From: Pseudomonas cremoris
GTDB taxonomy: Bacteria; Pseudomonadota; Gammaproteobacteria; Pseudomonadales; Pseudomonadaceae
Length of the DNA: 64,000 nt
Assembly (NCBI RefSeq): GCF_014230465.1
Contig: NZ_JAAXCY010000003.1
Coordinates: forward strand, 558,001 to 622,000
Direction of reading: 5' to 3'
This document shows, piece after piece, positions 50,654 to 60,103 of this stretch (positions within the stretch are counted from its first letter, which is position 1; each line of letters starts with the position of its first letter). The notes beneath the pieces are model-generated. The model was not told the DNA's origin. It ran no database searches and was given only the letters and a program-made list of their open reading frames with translations. A program made the position numbers and the translations under genes.

Positions 50654-51313
50654 TTAAGCGGGATTTGAGCTTTTGTATTGGCGGAGCAGGACGCGGCCAA
50701 CCACGAATATGCACCCAAGTACTAACCCTAAAAAGGCGCCAAGTGCGGCAGATTTTTTACTGTTTTTGCTGTTGCCGATTTTAACTTCGTCAAGCGTGTT
50801 GAAGGCTCTCAGGCTATTTTCAGGAGCTAAAGCTGGCAGGTTAAGCGCAATGGCTTCGTTATTCGCAGTGTCCATTGCTGTCTTGAGTTGAGACTTGGCT
50901 TGCTCTGCGGAGGGTGCGGTGGCTGACGCTACGTAGAGAACGGCCTCATTTCTACCTGTCTTAGGACCGCTTTCTTTTAATGAAATGGATTGCGATGCCA
51001 TGACGCCCATGGAGGTGTAGAAAAGATCATTCTGTATTGAGCTATACAGCTGCAGTTCTACTTGCGGTGGTGAAGTTCCGGCTGCCAGCTCTTTTTTATT
51101 CACTTCGTTATATAAATTATAAAGTGATGATTTTGTGATGTAAGTGCTGGCCGTCCATTCCTCTGCCGACGTCATATAGAGGGACAGTGAAATGACAGCG
51201 CCTGCGACTGTTGTTGCCAGGATAATTATCTTATTGGTCCAGAGGGCTTGGATCAGCGGGACCAGATCTATCTCATCACTAGGACGGTTATTTGAATTCG
51301 TTGAAATGCTCAC
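50654..51313 (-). CDS. Short Wzz-type chain-length determinant protein
   Basis: A 219-residue inner-membrane protein with the Wzz N-terminal pattern (EIDLVPLIQALWTNKIIIL), a first helix, an approximately 140-residue periplasmic helical domain and a second C-terminal helix (LGAFLGLVLGCIFVVGRVLL) with a basic tail. Normal Wzz proteins are about 320-370 residues, so the periplasmic part is strongly shortened. The GTG at 51313 is used, as AAAGGA lies nine bases upstream. No wzy, wzx or glycosyltransferase genes flank it. Confidence 0.7.
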   Translation of the reverse strand: MSISTNSNNRPSDEIDLVPLIQALWTNKIIILATTVAGAVISLSLYMTSAEEWTASTYITKSSLYNLYNEVNKKELAAGTSPPQVELQLYSSIQNDLFYTSMGVMASQSISLKESGPKTGRNEAVLYVASATAPSAEQAKSQLKTAMDTANNEAIALNLPALAPENSLRAFNTLDEVKIGNSKNSKKSAALGAFLGLVLGCIFVVGRVLLRQYKSSNPA

Positions 51314-51559
51314 GAAAAATTCCTTTCTAAACGTGCCCGAATTGTAGAGAAAAAAACACATCGAGACACTTTTTATTCCCGTGTGGAATAGATGCGAATA
51401 TTTCTTGTTTGAAGATGCGTCATTTAGTGCGATCACTACCCTCCGCACCCTGAACCGTAGCTGTCGCTCATTGAGGTTTCATGAATGCCAGCGTCTCACC
51501 GGCATACGATCACCCAAACGATATAAACGTTCACGCCTCAGCCTTCAGGGACTTGAAAA

Positions 51560-51769
51560 ATGCGCTCGAACCTTATCAAAGCCATGATCATTGCCGGCGC
51601 AGCGTTGGTTATTAGCGCATGTTCAGGCATGAGCACCAGCACGTGCCTCTCCGAAGGTTGCCAATCCCTCGATGGCCACGGATCTGGCAACGCGACCAGA
51701 GTAAACTTCGGAGGAAGCGGGATTGGTAATAGTTTCAACCAGTACAGTTCCGACTTGCTGCACGATTGA
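51560..51769 (+). CDS. Small predicted lipoprotein
   Basis: A 69-residue protein with an N-terminal signal ending in a lipobox (VISAC, then SGMSTSTC). The mature part is rich in Gly, Ser and Asn (HGSGNATRVNFGGSGIGNSF) and contains two more cysteines. No known domain. A terminator follows the stop, so it is monocistronic. It lies between the Wzz-like gene (divergent) and the MFS gene. Confidence 0.65.
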   Translation: MRSNLIKAMIIAGAALVISACSGMSTSTCLSEGCQSLDGHGSGNATRVNFGGSGIGNSFNQYSSDLLHD

Positions 51770-51774
51770 GATCG

Positions 51775-51808
51775 AAGTGGGCAGATTTACCTGCCCACTT
51801 AGCTTTTA
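51775..51808 (+). terminator. Rho-independent terminator of the small lipoprotein
   Basis: Stem AAGTGGGCAG/CTGCCCACTT with a six-base loop followed by AGCTTTTATC; the opposite strand has no T tract. Confidence 0.75.
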
Positions 51809-51817
51809 TCTACCTAA

Positions 51818-53005
51818 TCAATGCCCGCCCGGCATGCGCCGTGCTATCAGGTAAACGCCTAGTCCGACCAGTGCCGTGGCCGCTCCGATATAGCCGGTAC
51901 TGGTCCATCCCAGTCCCGCGCTAATCGCCATCCCGCCAAACCACGGGCCCAGTGCGTTGGCGAGGTTGAACGCCGCATGATTGGACGCAGCTGCTAGGCT
52001 AGGCGCCTCGTGCGCGATGTCCATCAGGCGGATCTGCAGCGGTGCGGCCATTGACACCATGGTGCCCACCAGGCCGATTCCCAGAAGTACGCTCCACAAC
52101 GACCCGGCGGCAAACGGGAAGAGCACCAGCACGGCCATCGACCACACCAGGATCAAGCCCACCGCACGGAACTGCATGCGATCAAACAGCTTGCCGCCGG
52201 CGATGTTGCCGATGATGCCACCCACGCCAAACGCCGCCAGCCCAAACGGAATCCACTGCGGCGACACTTTGGTCACTTCGAGCATGGTCGGGGCGAGGTA
52301 GCTGAACACGCAGAACATGCCGGCAAAGCCAATAGCACCGATAGAGAGTGCCATCCACACCTGGGGTTTGGTGAAGGCGCGCAGTTCCTTGCGCGGGTCG
52401 CTGCGTTGTTCGTCGTGGCGGTGGGGAACGAATTGCCAGACCAAGGCGATGGTGCACAGGGCGATCACGCTGACCAATGCGAACGCCGAGCGCCAGCCCA
52501 AGTGTTGGCCGAGGAAGGTGGCAATGGGGTTGCCGAGCAGCATGGCCAGGGTCAGGCCCATCATTACGCGTGCGACAGCGCCAGCACGTTTGTCAGTGGG
52601 CACCATGCTGGAAGCGACCACGGCAGCGATGCCGAAATAGGCACCGTGTGGCAGGCCGCTGATAAAGCGGAAGGCCACCAGCGAGCCGAAGGTCGGGGTA
52701 AACGCCGTGGCCAAGTTGCCCAAGGCGTACAGGCCCATCAGCAACAGCAGCATGTGTTTACGTAGTAATTTGGCGCCGAGAATCGCCAGCAGTGGGGCGC
52801 CGACCATGACGCCCAGCGCGTAGGCGCTGATGGCATGGCCGACTTGGGGTTCGCTTAAGCCCAAGTTCTGCGCGATGTCGGGCATCAAGCCCATGATGGA
52901 AAATTCGCCGGTACCGATCGCGAAGGCGCCCACGGCCATGGCAGCTTCCATTTTGGCGGCGCTGCGCGCGGGCAGTACGTGCCCGGGTGTTTGCTGGATA
53001 GTCAT
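51818..53005 (-). CDS. MFS transporter, drug/sugar efflux type (AraJ-like)
   Basis: A 12-helix major facilitator of 395 residues with the DHA1 marks GTGEFSIMGLMPDIAQNLG, RFISGLPHGAYFGIAAVVAS and PLQIRLMDIAHEAP. Similar to AraJ/YdeA-type exporters of sugars or drugs; the substrate is unknown. It starts 480 bases from mqo, which is divergent. Confidence 0.85.
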   Translation of the reverse strand: MTIQQTPGHVLPARSAAKMEAAMAVGAFAIGTGEFSIMGLMPDIAQNLGLSEPQVGHAISAYALGVMVGAPLLAILGAKLLRKHMLLLLMGLYALGNLATAFTPTFGSLVAFRFISGLPHGAYFGIAAVVASSMVPTDKRAGAVARVMMGLTLAMLLGNPIATFLGQHLGWRSAFALVSVIALCTIALVWQFVPHRHDEQRSDPRKELRAFTKPQVWMALSIGAIGFAGMFCVFSYLAPTMLEVTKVSPQWIPFGLAAFGVGGIIGNIAGGKLFDRMQFRAVGLILVWSMAVLVLFPFAAGSLWSVLLGIGLVGTMVSMAAPLQIRLMDIAHEAPSLAAASNHAAFNLANALGPWFGGMAISAGLGWTSTGYIGAATALVGLGVYLIARRMPGGH

Positions 53006-53180
53006 GGGTAACTCTGTGTGGATGGGGGGTACGAAGAAGAGCCGTCGATGCTACGCAAGCGGCGGCGAAGGTGTCTAGAACAGCCGTTGGCGTGAGAGTT
53101 CCAGGCCTGTGACCTCAGGTCGCGGCTGCCACGCTTGACACCGGCGCGTTAAAAGCTGCGATTTAGAGCTGTCAATTGGC

Positions 53181-53204
53181 CAAACGGCGCATAAACGCCG
53201 TTTG
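53181..53204. repeat. Perfect 9-base inverted repeat
   Basis: CAAACGGCG and CGCCGTTTG around CATAAA. It could be a regulator site or a hairpin in the mqo leader; no T tract. Confidence 0.6.
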
Positions 53205-53340
53205 CCGTGATATTCTGCGCGCCGTCTTGGTCTAGTCTCTTTCTGGTGCGTACATCCGTATGCGTCCCAGCGATTGGCTGTCGCCCAGGTAGCTGAAGCC
53301 AATAATGATAAAAAGTCAGCGCAGAAGGGACATAAAAGTG

Positions 53341-53358
53341 AGGTCGATACATCGACCT
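53341..53358. promoter_or_regulatory. 18-bp palindrome upstream of mqo
   Basis: AGGTCGAT-AC-ATCGACCT is a perfect palindrome 130 bases before the mqo start, with the shape of a dimeric regulator site. No candidate regulator was identified. Confidence 0.6.
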
Positions 53359-53487
53359 TGTGTGCCCACCCTGCGGCCCTCAAGTGAATGTGCAAACCCC
53401 GCGGTGCGTTGCCTGGCGCAGCGTAATGGTGGCTTGCTCATGATCCGGGGTGGTAGGGCGGATGGCGTTTTATCATAGGTGCTACTG

Positions 53488-55134
53488 ATGTTTAAAAAAG
53501 TAAACACTGCCTTGCTAGGGCTGGCTTTGTCGCTGGGGATCAGCTCCGTTCACGCGCAAGAGGCAAAGAAAGTCGATGTGCTGCTGATCGGCGGCGGCAT
53601 CATGAGTGCAACCCTGGGTGTATGGCTCAATGAGCTGCAGCCGGACTGGTCGATGGAGATGGTCGAGCGCCTTGATGGCGTGGCCGAAGAAAGCTCCAAC
53701 GGCTGGAACAACGCCGGTACCGGTCACTCGGCCCTGGCTGAGCTGAACTACACCCCGGAAGACAAGAACGGCAACGTTGAGATCCCGAAAGCGGTCGAGA
53801 TCAACGAAGCGTTCCAGATCTCCCGTCAGTTCTGGTCCTGGCAGGTCCAGCAGGGCGTGCTGAAGAACCCGCGTTCGTTCATCAACTCCACGCCGCACAT
53901 GAGCTTTGTGTGGGGCGATGACAACATCAAGTTCCTGAAGAAGCGCTACGAAGCCCTGCAAGCGAGCCCGCTGTTTGCTGGCATGCAGTACTCCGAAGAC
54001 CCGGCGCAGATCGCCAAGTGGGTTCCGCTGATGATGGAAGGGCGTGACCCGAACCAGAAAATCGCGGCCACCTGGACCCCGATCGGCACCGACGTGAACT
54101 TCGGCGAGATCACCCGCCAGTTCGTTGCTCACCTGCAAACCACGCCGAAGTTTGACCTGAAACTGTCGAGCGAAGTGCAGGACATCACCCGCAACGCCGA
54201 CGGTTCGTGGCGTGTGAGCTACAAAAACCTGAAAGACGGCACCAAGACTGAAACCGACGCCAAGTTCGTGTTCATCGGCGCCGGCGGCGGTGCACTGCAC
54301 TTGCTGCAAAAGTCGGGTATTCCTGAAGCCAAGGACTACGCGGCCTTCCCGGTTGGTGGTTCGTTCCTGGTTACCGATAACCCAGCTATCGCCGAGCAGC
54401 ACCTGGCCAAGGCCTACGGTAAGGCTTCGGTTGGCGCACCGCCGATGTCGGTTCCGCACCTGGACACCCGCGTACTGGATGGCAAGCGCGTAATTCTGTT
54501 TGGCCCATTCGCCACCTTCTCGACCAAGTTCCTGAAAGAAGGCTCGTACCTGGACCTGCTGACCAGTACTACCACCCACAACATCTGGCCGATGACCCGT
54601 GTTGGTGTGCGTGAGTACCCACTGGTCGAGTACCTTGCTGGCCAACTGATGCTGTCGGATGACGACCGCTACAACGCCCTGAAAGAGTACTTCCCGAACG
54701 CCAAGAAAGAAGACTGGCGCCTGTGGCAAGCCGGTCAGCGCGTGCAGATCATCAAGCGTGACCCAGAGTTGGGCGGCGTCCTGAAACTCGGTACCGAAGT
54801 GGTCAGCTCTGCCGACAACTCCATCGCAGGCCTGCTGGGTGCATCGCCAGGCGCGTCCACCGCGGCTCCGATCATGCTGACCGTGCTGCAGAAAGTGTTC
54901 AAGGACAAGGTTGCGACCCCTGAGTGGCAGGCCAAGCTGCACCAGATCGTACCGAGCTACGGCACCAAGCTGAACGACAGCCCGGAAGCGGTTGCCAAGG
55001 AGTGGGCCTACACCGCCGGCGTCCTGCAACTGACTCCACCGCCTGCAATTCCGCAACTGGCTGCTCCAAAAGCCACCGAGGCTGCCAAGCCTGCGGCTGA
55101 GCCGAGCAAGCCTGCGTCTGACCTGGCGCTGTAA
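53488..55134 (+). CDS. mqo: Malate:quinone oxidoreductase with signal-like N-terminus
   Basis: FAD enzyme oxidising malate to oxaloacetate with a quinone. The 548 residues carry the FAD motif [17 protein letters not shown], the Mqo pattern [20 protein letters not shown] and [13 protein letters not shown] near the end. Unlike ordinary Mqo (about 500 residues, no signal), it begins with a signal-peptide-like stretch ([20 protein letters not shown], then HAQEAKK) and ends with an Ala/Pro-rich tail ([19 protein letters not shown]). Some Pseudomonas have this longer form. It is followed by a terminator. Confidence 0.9.
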   Translation: MFKKVNTALLGLALSLGISSVHAQEAKKVDVLLIGGGIMSATLGVWLNELQPDWSMEMVERLDGVAEESSNGWNNAGTGHSALAELNYTPEDKNGNVEIPKAVEINEAFQISRQFWSWQVQQGVLKNPRSFINSTPHMSFVWGDDNIKFLKKRYEALQASPLFAGMQYSEDPAQIAKWVPLMMEGRDPNQKIAATWTPIGTDVNFGEITRQFVAHLQTTPKFDLKLSSEVQDITRNADGSWRVSYKNLKDGTKTETDAKFVFIGAGGGALHLLQKSGIPEAKDYAAFPVGGSFLVTDNPAIAEQHLAKAYGKASVGAPPMSVPHLDTRVLDGKRVILFGPFATFSTKFLKEGSYLDLLTSTTTHNIWPMTRVGVREYPLVEYLAGQLMLSDDDRYNALKEYFPNAKKEDWRLWQAGQRVQIIKRDPELGGVLKLGTEVVSSADNSIAGLLGASPGASTAAPIMLTVLQKVFKDKVATPEWQAKLHQIVPSYGTKLNDSPEAVAKEWAYTAGVLQLTPPPAIPQLAAPKATEAAKPAAEPSKPASDLAL

Positions 55135-55152
55135 GCCAAGTCGAGATGCAAC

Positions 55153-55190
55153 AAAGCCCGCTGAACCGGTAACGGTCAGCGGGCTTTTTA
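55153..55190 (+). terminator. Rho-independent terminator of mqo
   Basis: Hairpin AAGCCCGCTGA/TCAGCGGGCTT with a T tract (TTTTTA), 18 bases after the stop. Confidence 0.88.
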
Positions 55191-55398
55191 TTGGGCGTTG
55201 GTTGGCGATGGCGTGCCCTGGCTTATCGAGCAGCCGGATTACCTACGCCTTTGCTGCTGCGTTTCGGTCGCAACGGGTTCAGCAATCCGACAGACACGAC
55301 CTGTTAAAAATATCCCAGAGCCAAGCAGGAGCGAGGCTGTAGCAAGGGGGCATTTTTTACCGGTGTATGTGTTGGGCGATCACGCCCGAGGAATGTGT

Positions 55399-55728
55399 AT
55401 GTTGCTACGTTATGCGGCATTGGCGGCGGTCGTCGTCGCGGCGTCCGGGTGTGTGCAAGAGCGTGTTGTGCATGAGCGTGGGCCGGTGCAACGGGAGTAT
55501 GTTGAAGTCGTTGCTCCGCAACCGCCACCGGTCCAAGTGATCGAAGTCGAGCCCGCACCCCGTTACGGTTATATCTGGTCGCGCGGCTACTGGCGTTGGG
55601 AAGGTGGGCGATACGTCGCGGTACACGGTCACTGGGAGCAGGTGCGCGAAGGTTATCGTTACGTGCATCCGCACTGGGTACAACGCAATGACGGCTACCA
55701 CTGGCAGGTGGGGGGCTGGATACGTTGA
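55399..55728 (+). CDS. YXWGXW-repeat lipoprotein
   Basis: A 109-residue protein with a lipobox (AASGC) at the end of its signal peptide and three aromatic repeats of the YXWGXW type (YIWSRGYWRWEGGRYV, HGHWEQVREGYRYVHPHW, YHWQVGGW). Such small outer-envelope proteins have no firm function. The second ATG (55399) has GAGGA seven bases upstream and is used; the first is six bases earlier. A Pro-rich linker (APQPPPVQVIEVEPAP) precedes the repeats. Confidence 0.8.
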   Translation: MLLRYAALAAVVVAASGCVQERVVHERGPVQREYVEVVAPQPPPVQVIEVEPAPRYGYIWSRGYWRWEGGRYVAVHGHWEQVREGYRYVHPHWVQRNDGYHWQVGGWIR

Positions 55729-55844
55729 TCCCGGCTAGATCGAAGCGGCCACTGTGTGTGGCGTGGGTTAATCGGAACAGGTAAAAAGATTGCCCGACTT
55801 ACCCCATCGACACGCCTGTAGACGACCGTAAAGAGAGACAGTCC

Positions 55845-56237
55845 ATGACCGACCGCCACCTCATCATCCCTGCCGCCATGCACCCTATTGTCGAGCGCGC
55901 CGGTTACGTCCCGGCAGTAAAGGTCGGCAACACCCTTTACTGCGCCGGGCAGGTCGGTCGCACACCAGAACTGGCTGTGATCGACGACCCAGAGGCGCAA
56001 TTCGTCGCCGCCTGGGAGAACCTGCGAGTGGTGTTGGAGGAGGGCGGATGCAGCTTCGACGATGTGGTGGACATGACCACTTACCACGTCAACATGAGCC
56101 AGCACATGGCGGTTTTTCGTGAAGTGAAAAACCGCCTGTTTCCACGCGGGCATTGCGCCTGGACGACGATTGGCGTGTCAGAACTGGCGCATCCCGGTTT
56201 GTTGGTGGAAATCAAATGTGTGGCCGTACAGCGCTGA
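55845..56237 (+). CDS. RidA family deaminase
   Basis: A 130-residue member of the Rid/YjgF/UK114 family that hydrolyses reactive enamine/imine intermediates. Markers are YVPAVKVGNTLYCAGQVGRT, CSFDDVVDMTTYHVNMSQH and HCAWTTIGVSELAHPGLLVEI with the catalytic Arg in the RGH segment. Length is normal. Its stop is one base from the stop of the convergent ppnN. Confidence 0.88.
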   Translation: MTDRHLIIPAAMHPIVERAGYVPAVKVGNTLYCAGQVGRTPELAVIDDPEAQFVAAWENLRVVLEEGGCSFDDVVDMTTYHVNMSQHMAVFREVKNRLFPRGHCAWTTIGVSELAHPGLLVEIKCVAVQR

Positions 56238-56238
56238 G

Positions 56239-57612
56239 TTATTGAACCACGCGATAACACGGCACATACGCCGCGCCACCTGGCAATTTCATGCGGTGCT
56301 GCGCCACGAAGGCCTGCAGCAACTCGTCCAGCGGTTTCATGATGGCCGGGTCGCCGTGGATCTCGTAAGGGCCATTTTGCTCGATCAGACGGATACCCTT
56401 GTCCTTCACGTTGCCTGCCACAATGCCTGAGAACGCGCGGCGCAGGTTGGCGGCCAACTCATGCGGTGGCAGCGAGTGGCTCAGTTGCAGCGCGGCCATA
56501 TTGGCGTGCGTTGGGTCGAACGGGCGCTGGAAACCCTCATCGATCTTCAGCAGCCAGTTGAAGTGGAAGGCGTCATTACGTTCGCGACGAAATTGCTTCA
56601 CTGCCTTGAGCCCGGCGGTCATCTGGCGAGCCACTTCGGCCGGGTCGTCGATGATGATCTGGTAGTGCGCCTGTGCGGCCTCGCCCAGCGTTGCGCCGAC
56701 AAACGCGTGCAATTGCTGCAGGTAGGGCGCTGCGTGTTTTGGCCCCGTGAGGATGACCGGGAACGGCAGGTCACGGTTGTCCGGGTGCATCAGGATACCC
56801 AGCAGGTACAGGAACTCTTCAGCCGTGCCGGCGCCGCCCGGGAAGATGATGATGCCGTGGCCGACACGCACGAACGCTTCCAGGCGTTTTTCGATGTCCG
56901 GCAGGATCACCAGTTCGTTGACGATCGGGTTCGGCGCCTCGGCTGCGATGATGCCCGGCTCGGTCAGGCCCAGGTAGCGCCCGCCGGTGATGCGTTGCTT
57001 GGCGTGGGAAATAGTCGCGCCTTTCATCGGGCCTTTCATTACACCAGGGCCGCAACCGGTGCACACATCGAGGCTGCGCAGGCCCAGTTCGTGGCCGACT
57101 TTCTTGGTGTATTTGTATTCTTCGGTATTGATCGAGTGCCCGCCCCAGCACACCACGATTTTCGGCTCGACACCGGGGCGCAGGGTGCGGGCGTTGCGCA
57201 GCAAGTGGAACACGTAGTCGGTGATGCCTTGGGAATTGCTCAGGTCGATGCGCTGACTGTCCAACTCGTTCTCGGTGTAGACGATATCGCGCAGGGCGCT
57301 GAACAGCATTTCACGGGTGCTGGCGATCATTTCGCCATCGACGAAAGCGTCGGCCGGAGCGTTCAACAGTTCGAGGCGTACGCCACGATCCTGCTGGTGG
57401 ATACGCACCTCAAAGTCTTTATAGGCGTCGAGAATGGTCTTGGCGTTGTCGATATGCGCGCCGGTGTTGAGGATGGCCAGCGCGCACTGACGAAAGAGGG
57501 TGTAGATGCTGCCGGTACCGGCTTCGCTCAGTTGCTGGACTTCACGTTGGGACAGGGTTTCGAGGCTGCCCTTGGGGCTGACGGAGGCATTGATGACTTG
57601 ACGTTGGGGCAT
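56239..57612 (-). CDS. ppnN: Nucleotide 5'-monophosphate nucleosidase (PpnN/LOG family)
   Basis: Cleaves purine and pyrimidine nucleoside monophosphates to base and ribose 5-phosphate, in E. coli under control of (p)ppGpp. The 457 residues have a long N-terminal regulatory part followed by a LOG domain with GGHSINTEEYKY, CTGCGPGVMKGPMKG and the PGGxGTxxE motif in IFPGGAGTAEEFLY. The C-terminal extension is typical of PpnN and not of short plant-type LOG. Convergent with ridA. Confidence 0.9.
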   Translation of the reverse strand: MPQRQVINASVSPKGSLETLSQREVQQLSEAGTGSIYTLFRQCALAILNTGAHIDNAKTILDAYKDFEVRIHQQDRGVRLELLNAPADAFVDGEMIASTREMLFSALRDIVYTENELDSQRIDLSNSQGITDYVFHLLRNARTLRPGVEPKIVVCWGGHSINTEEYKYTKKVGHELGLRSLDVCTGCGPGVMKGPMKGATISHAKQRITGGRYLGLTEPGIIAAEAPNPIVNELVILPDIEKRLEAFVRVGHGIIIFPGGAGTAEEFLYLLGILMHPDNRDLPFPVILTGPKHAAPYLQQLHAFVGATLGEAAQAHYQIIIDDPAEVARQMTAGLKAVKQFRRERNDAFHFNWLLKIDEGFQRPFDPTHANMAALQLSHSLPPHELAANLRRAFSGIVAGNVKDKGIRLIEQNGPYEIHGDPAIMKPLDELLQAFVAQHRMKLPGGAAYVPCYRVVQ

Positions 57613-57763
57613 TCTGATTCCTTGAAGGCGCAGCCACCGCGCCCTTGATGGCGCCGCGATGGCTTGAGAAGGGTGGGCGCCGAATTCGGTCGCACGGGAC
57701 GGTTTTTTACCTCAGGCCCAAGGCCGAGTGCAAACCCCGTCCGGCACCATCATGCCGCAGAAC

Positions 57764-58588
57764 TTACTGAATCAGCTTCCAGTTTTTGTAGAAAACCCGA
57801 CGCAGGGTAAAGACCATCCCGGCAAAACCCGCAATCACGGCGTTGAGCACCGAAGGCAATGGGGTCGGCCGCACGATATCGATAAACAGGCAGTAACGCT
57901 TTGCGTCGTTTTTGTTGAAGGACGCATGCATCAGCGTGTCATCGAAGATAAACAGCGGGTCGTCGTGCCAGTAATGCTTGTGCTTGCCAACCTGGATGTA
58001 CACGCCGTCGTGATGGGGCGCCGGCGCCATGTTGTAGAGCACGCGGAACATCATGCGCAGGGGGCCGAAGTGAAAGGAGGTCGAGCGGTTTTCGTTAAAC
58101 ACGGACACACCGATGGTTTTCACGAACGGCAGTTTTTCCCGGAGTTTCGGAATGTCGAGGGTGGTTTCGATGGGCCGTCCGTACCATTGGAAAAACAGCA
58201 TGCCGCGCTTTTTTTCCGCCATGCGCTCGTCCAGGTAGCCGATGATTTCATCCTTGTGGGCCATGGCGTCGTCGATCACCTGTTGCAGGTCTTCACGCCA
58301 CGCGGCGGGCAAGTCGTTCATCGTGTAAACGTGGCGGTTGCGCGAACTCAGCAGGTCGAACAGCGTGTTGAACGGCGCCAACAGCCAGGTGTTGCGACCA
58401 CTGCCAATGAAGTATTTCTTGATGGTCGCGCGGTCGTATAGGCCGTTGCGCAAAAAATCGTAGACACCGCACACCAGCACCAGGGCCAGGAACACCAGGG
58501 TAGTAACCGGGAAGCAATAAATGATCAGCAACACGCCCAGCACCCAGGCGGCCGAAACCATTCTCTTGCGGATGACACTCGCACTCAT
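57764..58588 (-). CDS. Aspartyl/asparaginyl beta-hydroxylase domain protein (LpxO-like)
   Basis: Iron/2-oxoglutarate oxygenase of 274 residues. An N-terminal membrane segment (RMVSAAWVLGVLLIIYCFPV) and C-terminal hydrophobic segment frame the oxygenase domain with SFHFGPLRMMFR, HHDGVYIQVG and DDTLMHASFNKNDAKRYCLF. LpxO enzymes 2-hydroxylate lipid A; this could act on lipid A or another envelope substrate. GGAGC precedes the ATG at 58588; the longer frame from 58636 is doubtful. Confidence 0.75.
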   Translation of the reverse strand: MSASVIRKRMVSAAWVLGVLLIIYCFPVTTLVFLALVLVCGVYDFLRNGLYDRATIKKYFIGSGRNTWLLAPFNTLFDLLSSRNRHVYTMNDLPAAWREDLQQVIDDAMAHKDEIIGYLDERMAEKKRGMLFFQWYGRPIETTLDIPKLREKLPFVKTIGVSVFNENRSTSFHFGPLRMMFRVLYNMAPAPHHDGVYIQVGKHKHYWHDDPLFIFDDTLMHASFNKNDAKRYCLFIDIVRPTPLPSVLNAVIAGFAGMVFTLRRVFYKNWKLIQ

Positions 58589-58897
58589 GCAGCTCAGCTC
58601 CAGCGGGGAAGATGTATAGACTCCAGCCCCCGGCATCGCGATCCGCCAGGCTTTGAAATATATGGAAACAATCTCCTTATAATAGGGCTTTATCCCTCAG
58701 TCGGGCGTTTTAAATATTGCGAAATTGTGAAGGCTTTACACAGTTTTTAACCCGCTCAGCGTTTTGTTGATTGGATTTTGTAAACGCAAGATTTGCGACT
58801 ATCGTGACGCTTCGGTTTTTCGGACGTCATAGACCGGTACGAATGAAGTTGAATGGCCACCACTGGCCGTCGACCCCTTGGAAGAGGCAGAAATTTT
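58589..58897. other. Divergent promoter region before fabV, 309 bp
   Basis: AT-rich around 58670-58800, consistent with promoters for the LpxO-like gene and fabV. No gene, repeat or clear regulator site was recognised. Confidence 0.5.
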
Positions 58898-60091
58898 ATG
58901 ATCATCAAACCGCGGGTTCGTGGCTTTATCTGTGTGACCGCTCACCCTGTTGGCTGTGAAGCGAACGTCAAGGAACAGATCGACTACGTCACCCAGCACG
59001 GCGCCATCGAAGGCGGCCCCAAGAAGGTGCTGGTTCTCGGCGCTTCCACCGGCTACGGCCTGGCCGCGCGCATCAGTGCTGCGTTTGGCTGCGGCGCCGA
59101 TACCCTGGGCGTGTTTTTTGAGAAAGAAGGCGAAGAAGGTAAGTTGAGCTCGGCCGGCTGGTACAACAGCGCCGCGTTCGAGAAGTTTGCTGTCGAAAAA
59201 GGCCTGTACGCCAAGAGCATCAACGGCGACGCGTTCTCCGACGAGATCAAGCGCCTGACCATCGAAACCATCAAGAAGGACCTGGGCAAGATCGACCTGG
59301 TGGTCTACAGCCTGGCTGCGCCACGCCGTACCGACCCGCAAGGCGTGGTGCACAACTCCACCCTCAAGCCGATCGGCAAGGCCGTGACCCTGCGCGGGAT
59401 CAACACCGACAAGGGCGTTGTGGTTGACACCACGCTTGAGCCTGCGACCCAGGAAGAAATCGACGGCACCGTCAAAGTGATGGGTGGCGAAGACTGGCAG
59501 CTGTGGATCGACGCCCTGCGTGACGCCGACGTGTTGGCCGAAGGCGCCAAGACCACCGCGTTCACCTACCTCGGCGAGAAGCTGACCCAGGACATCTACT
59601 GGAACGGCTCCATCGGCGAAGCCAAGAAAGACCTCGACAAGAAAGTCCTGACCCTGCGCGACAACCTCGCGGCACTCAAGGGCGACGCCCGTGTGTCGGT
59701 GCTCAAGGCCGTGGTCACCCAGGCGAGCTCGGCGATCCCGATCATGCCGCTGTACCTGTCGCTGCTGTTCAAAGTGATGAAAGAGCAGGGCACCCACGAA
59801 GGCTGCATCGAGCAGGTCTACGGCCTGTTCAAGGACAGCCTGTACGGCAGCGAGCCGAAACTCGACGCCGACGGCCGCCTGCGTGCCGACCTGGCTGAGC
59901 TGGAGCCTAAAGTCCAGGACGCCGTGGCTGCACTGTGGAACCAGGTCACCGACGACAACGTCAATGAGATCAGTGATTTTGCCGGTTACAAGGCTGAATT
60001 CCTGCGCTTGTTCGGCTTTGAAATCGACGGCGTGGATTACGACGCTGATGTGAACCCTACCGTGAAGATCAATGGCCTGATCCAGGCTTAA
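58898..60091 (+). CDS. fabV: Trans-2-enoyl-ACP reductase FabV
   Basis: NADH-dependent last step of the fatty acid elongation cycle, and a known basis of Pseudomonas resistance to triclosan. The 397 residues match FabV. The Rossmann motif is [20 protein letters not shown] and the catalytic pair Tyr234-x8-Lys243 lies in [12 protein letters not shown]. The start at 58898 gives [13 protein letters not shown], typical of the family. A REP pair follows. Confidence 0.96.
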   Translation: MIIKPRVRGFICVTAHPVGCEANVKEQIDYVTQHGAIEGGPKKVLVLGASTGYGLAARISAAFGCGADTLGVFFEKEGEEGKLSSAGWYNSAAFEKFAVEKGLYAKSINGDAFSDEIKRLTIETIKKDLGKIDLVVYSLAAPRRTDPQGVVHNSTLKPIGKAVTLRGINTDKGVVVDTTLEPATQEEIDGTVKVMGGEDWQLWIDALRDADVLAEGAKTTAFTYLGEKLTQDIYWNGSIGEAKKDLDKKVLTLRDNLAALKGDARVSVLKAVVTQASSAIPIMPLYLSLLFKVMKEQGTHEGCIEQVYGLFKDSLYGSEPKLDADGRLRADLAELEPKVQDAVAALWNQVTDDNVNEISDFAGYKAEFLRLFGFEIDGVDYDADVNPTVKINGLIQA

Positions 60092-60103
60092 ACACGGTCG
60101 AAA

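Larger units (their letters stand above)
53006..53487. other. Divergent regulatory region between MFS gene and mqo, 482 bp
   Basis: No gene is supported. It holds two inverted repeats: CAAACGGCG-CATAAA-CGCCGTTTG (53181-53204) and AGGTCGAT-AC-ATCGACCT (53341-53358). Confidence 0.65.

Noticed and set aside
53515..55056. 513-codon frame antisense to mqo
   Set aside because: Shadow of mqo; no domain or ribosome site.
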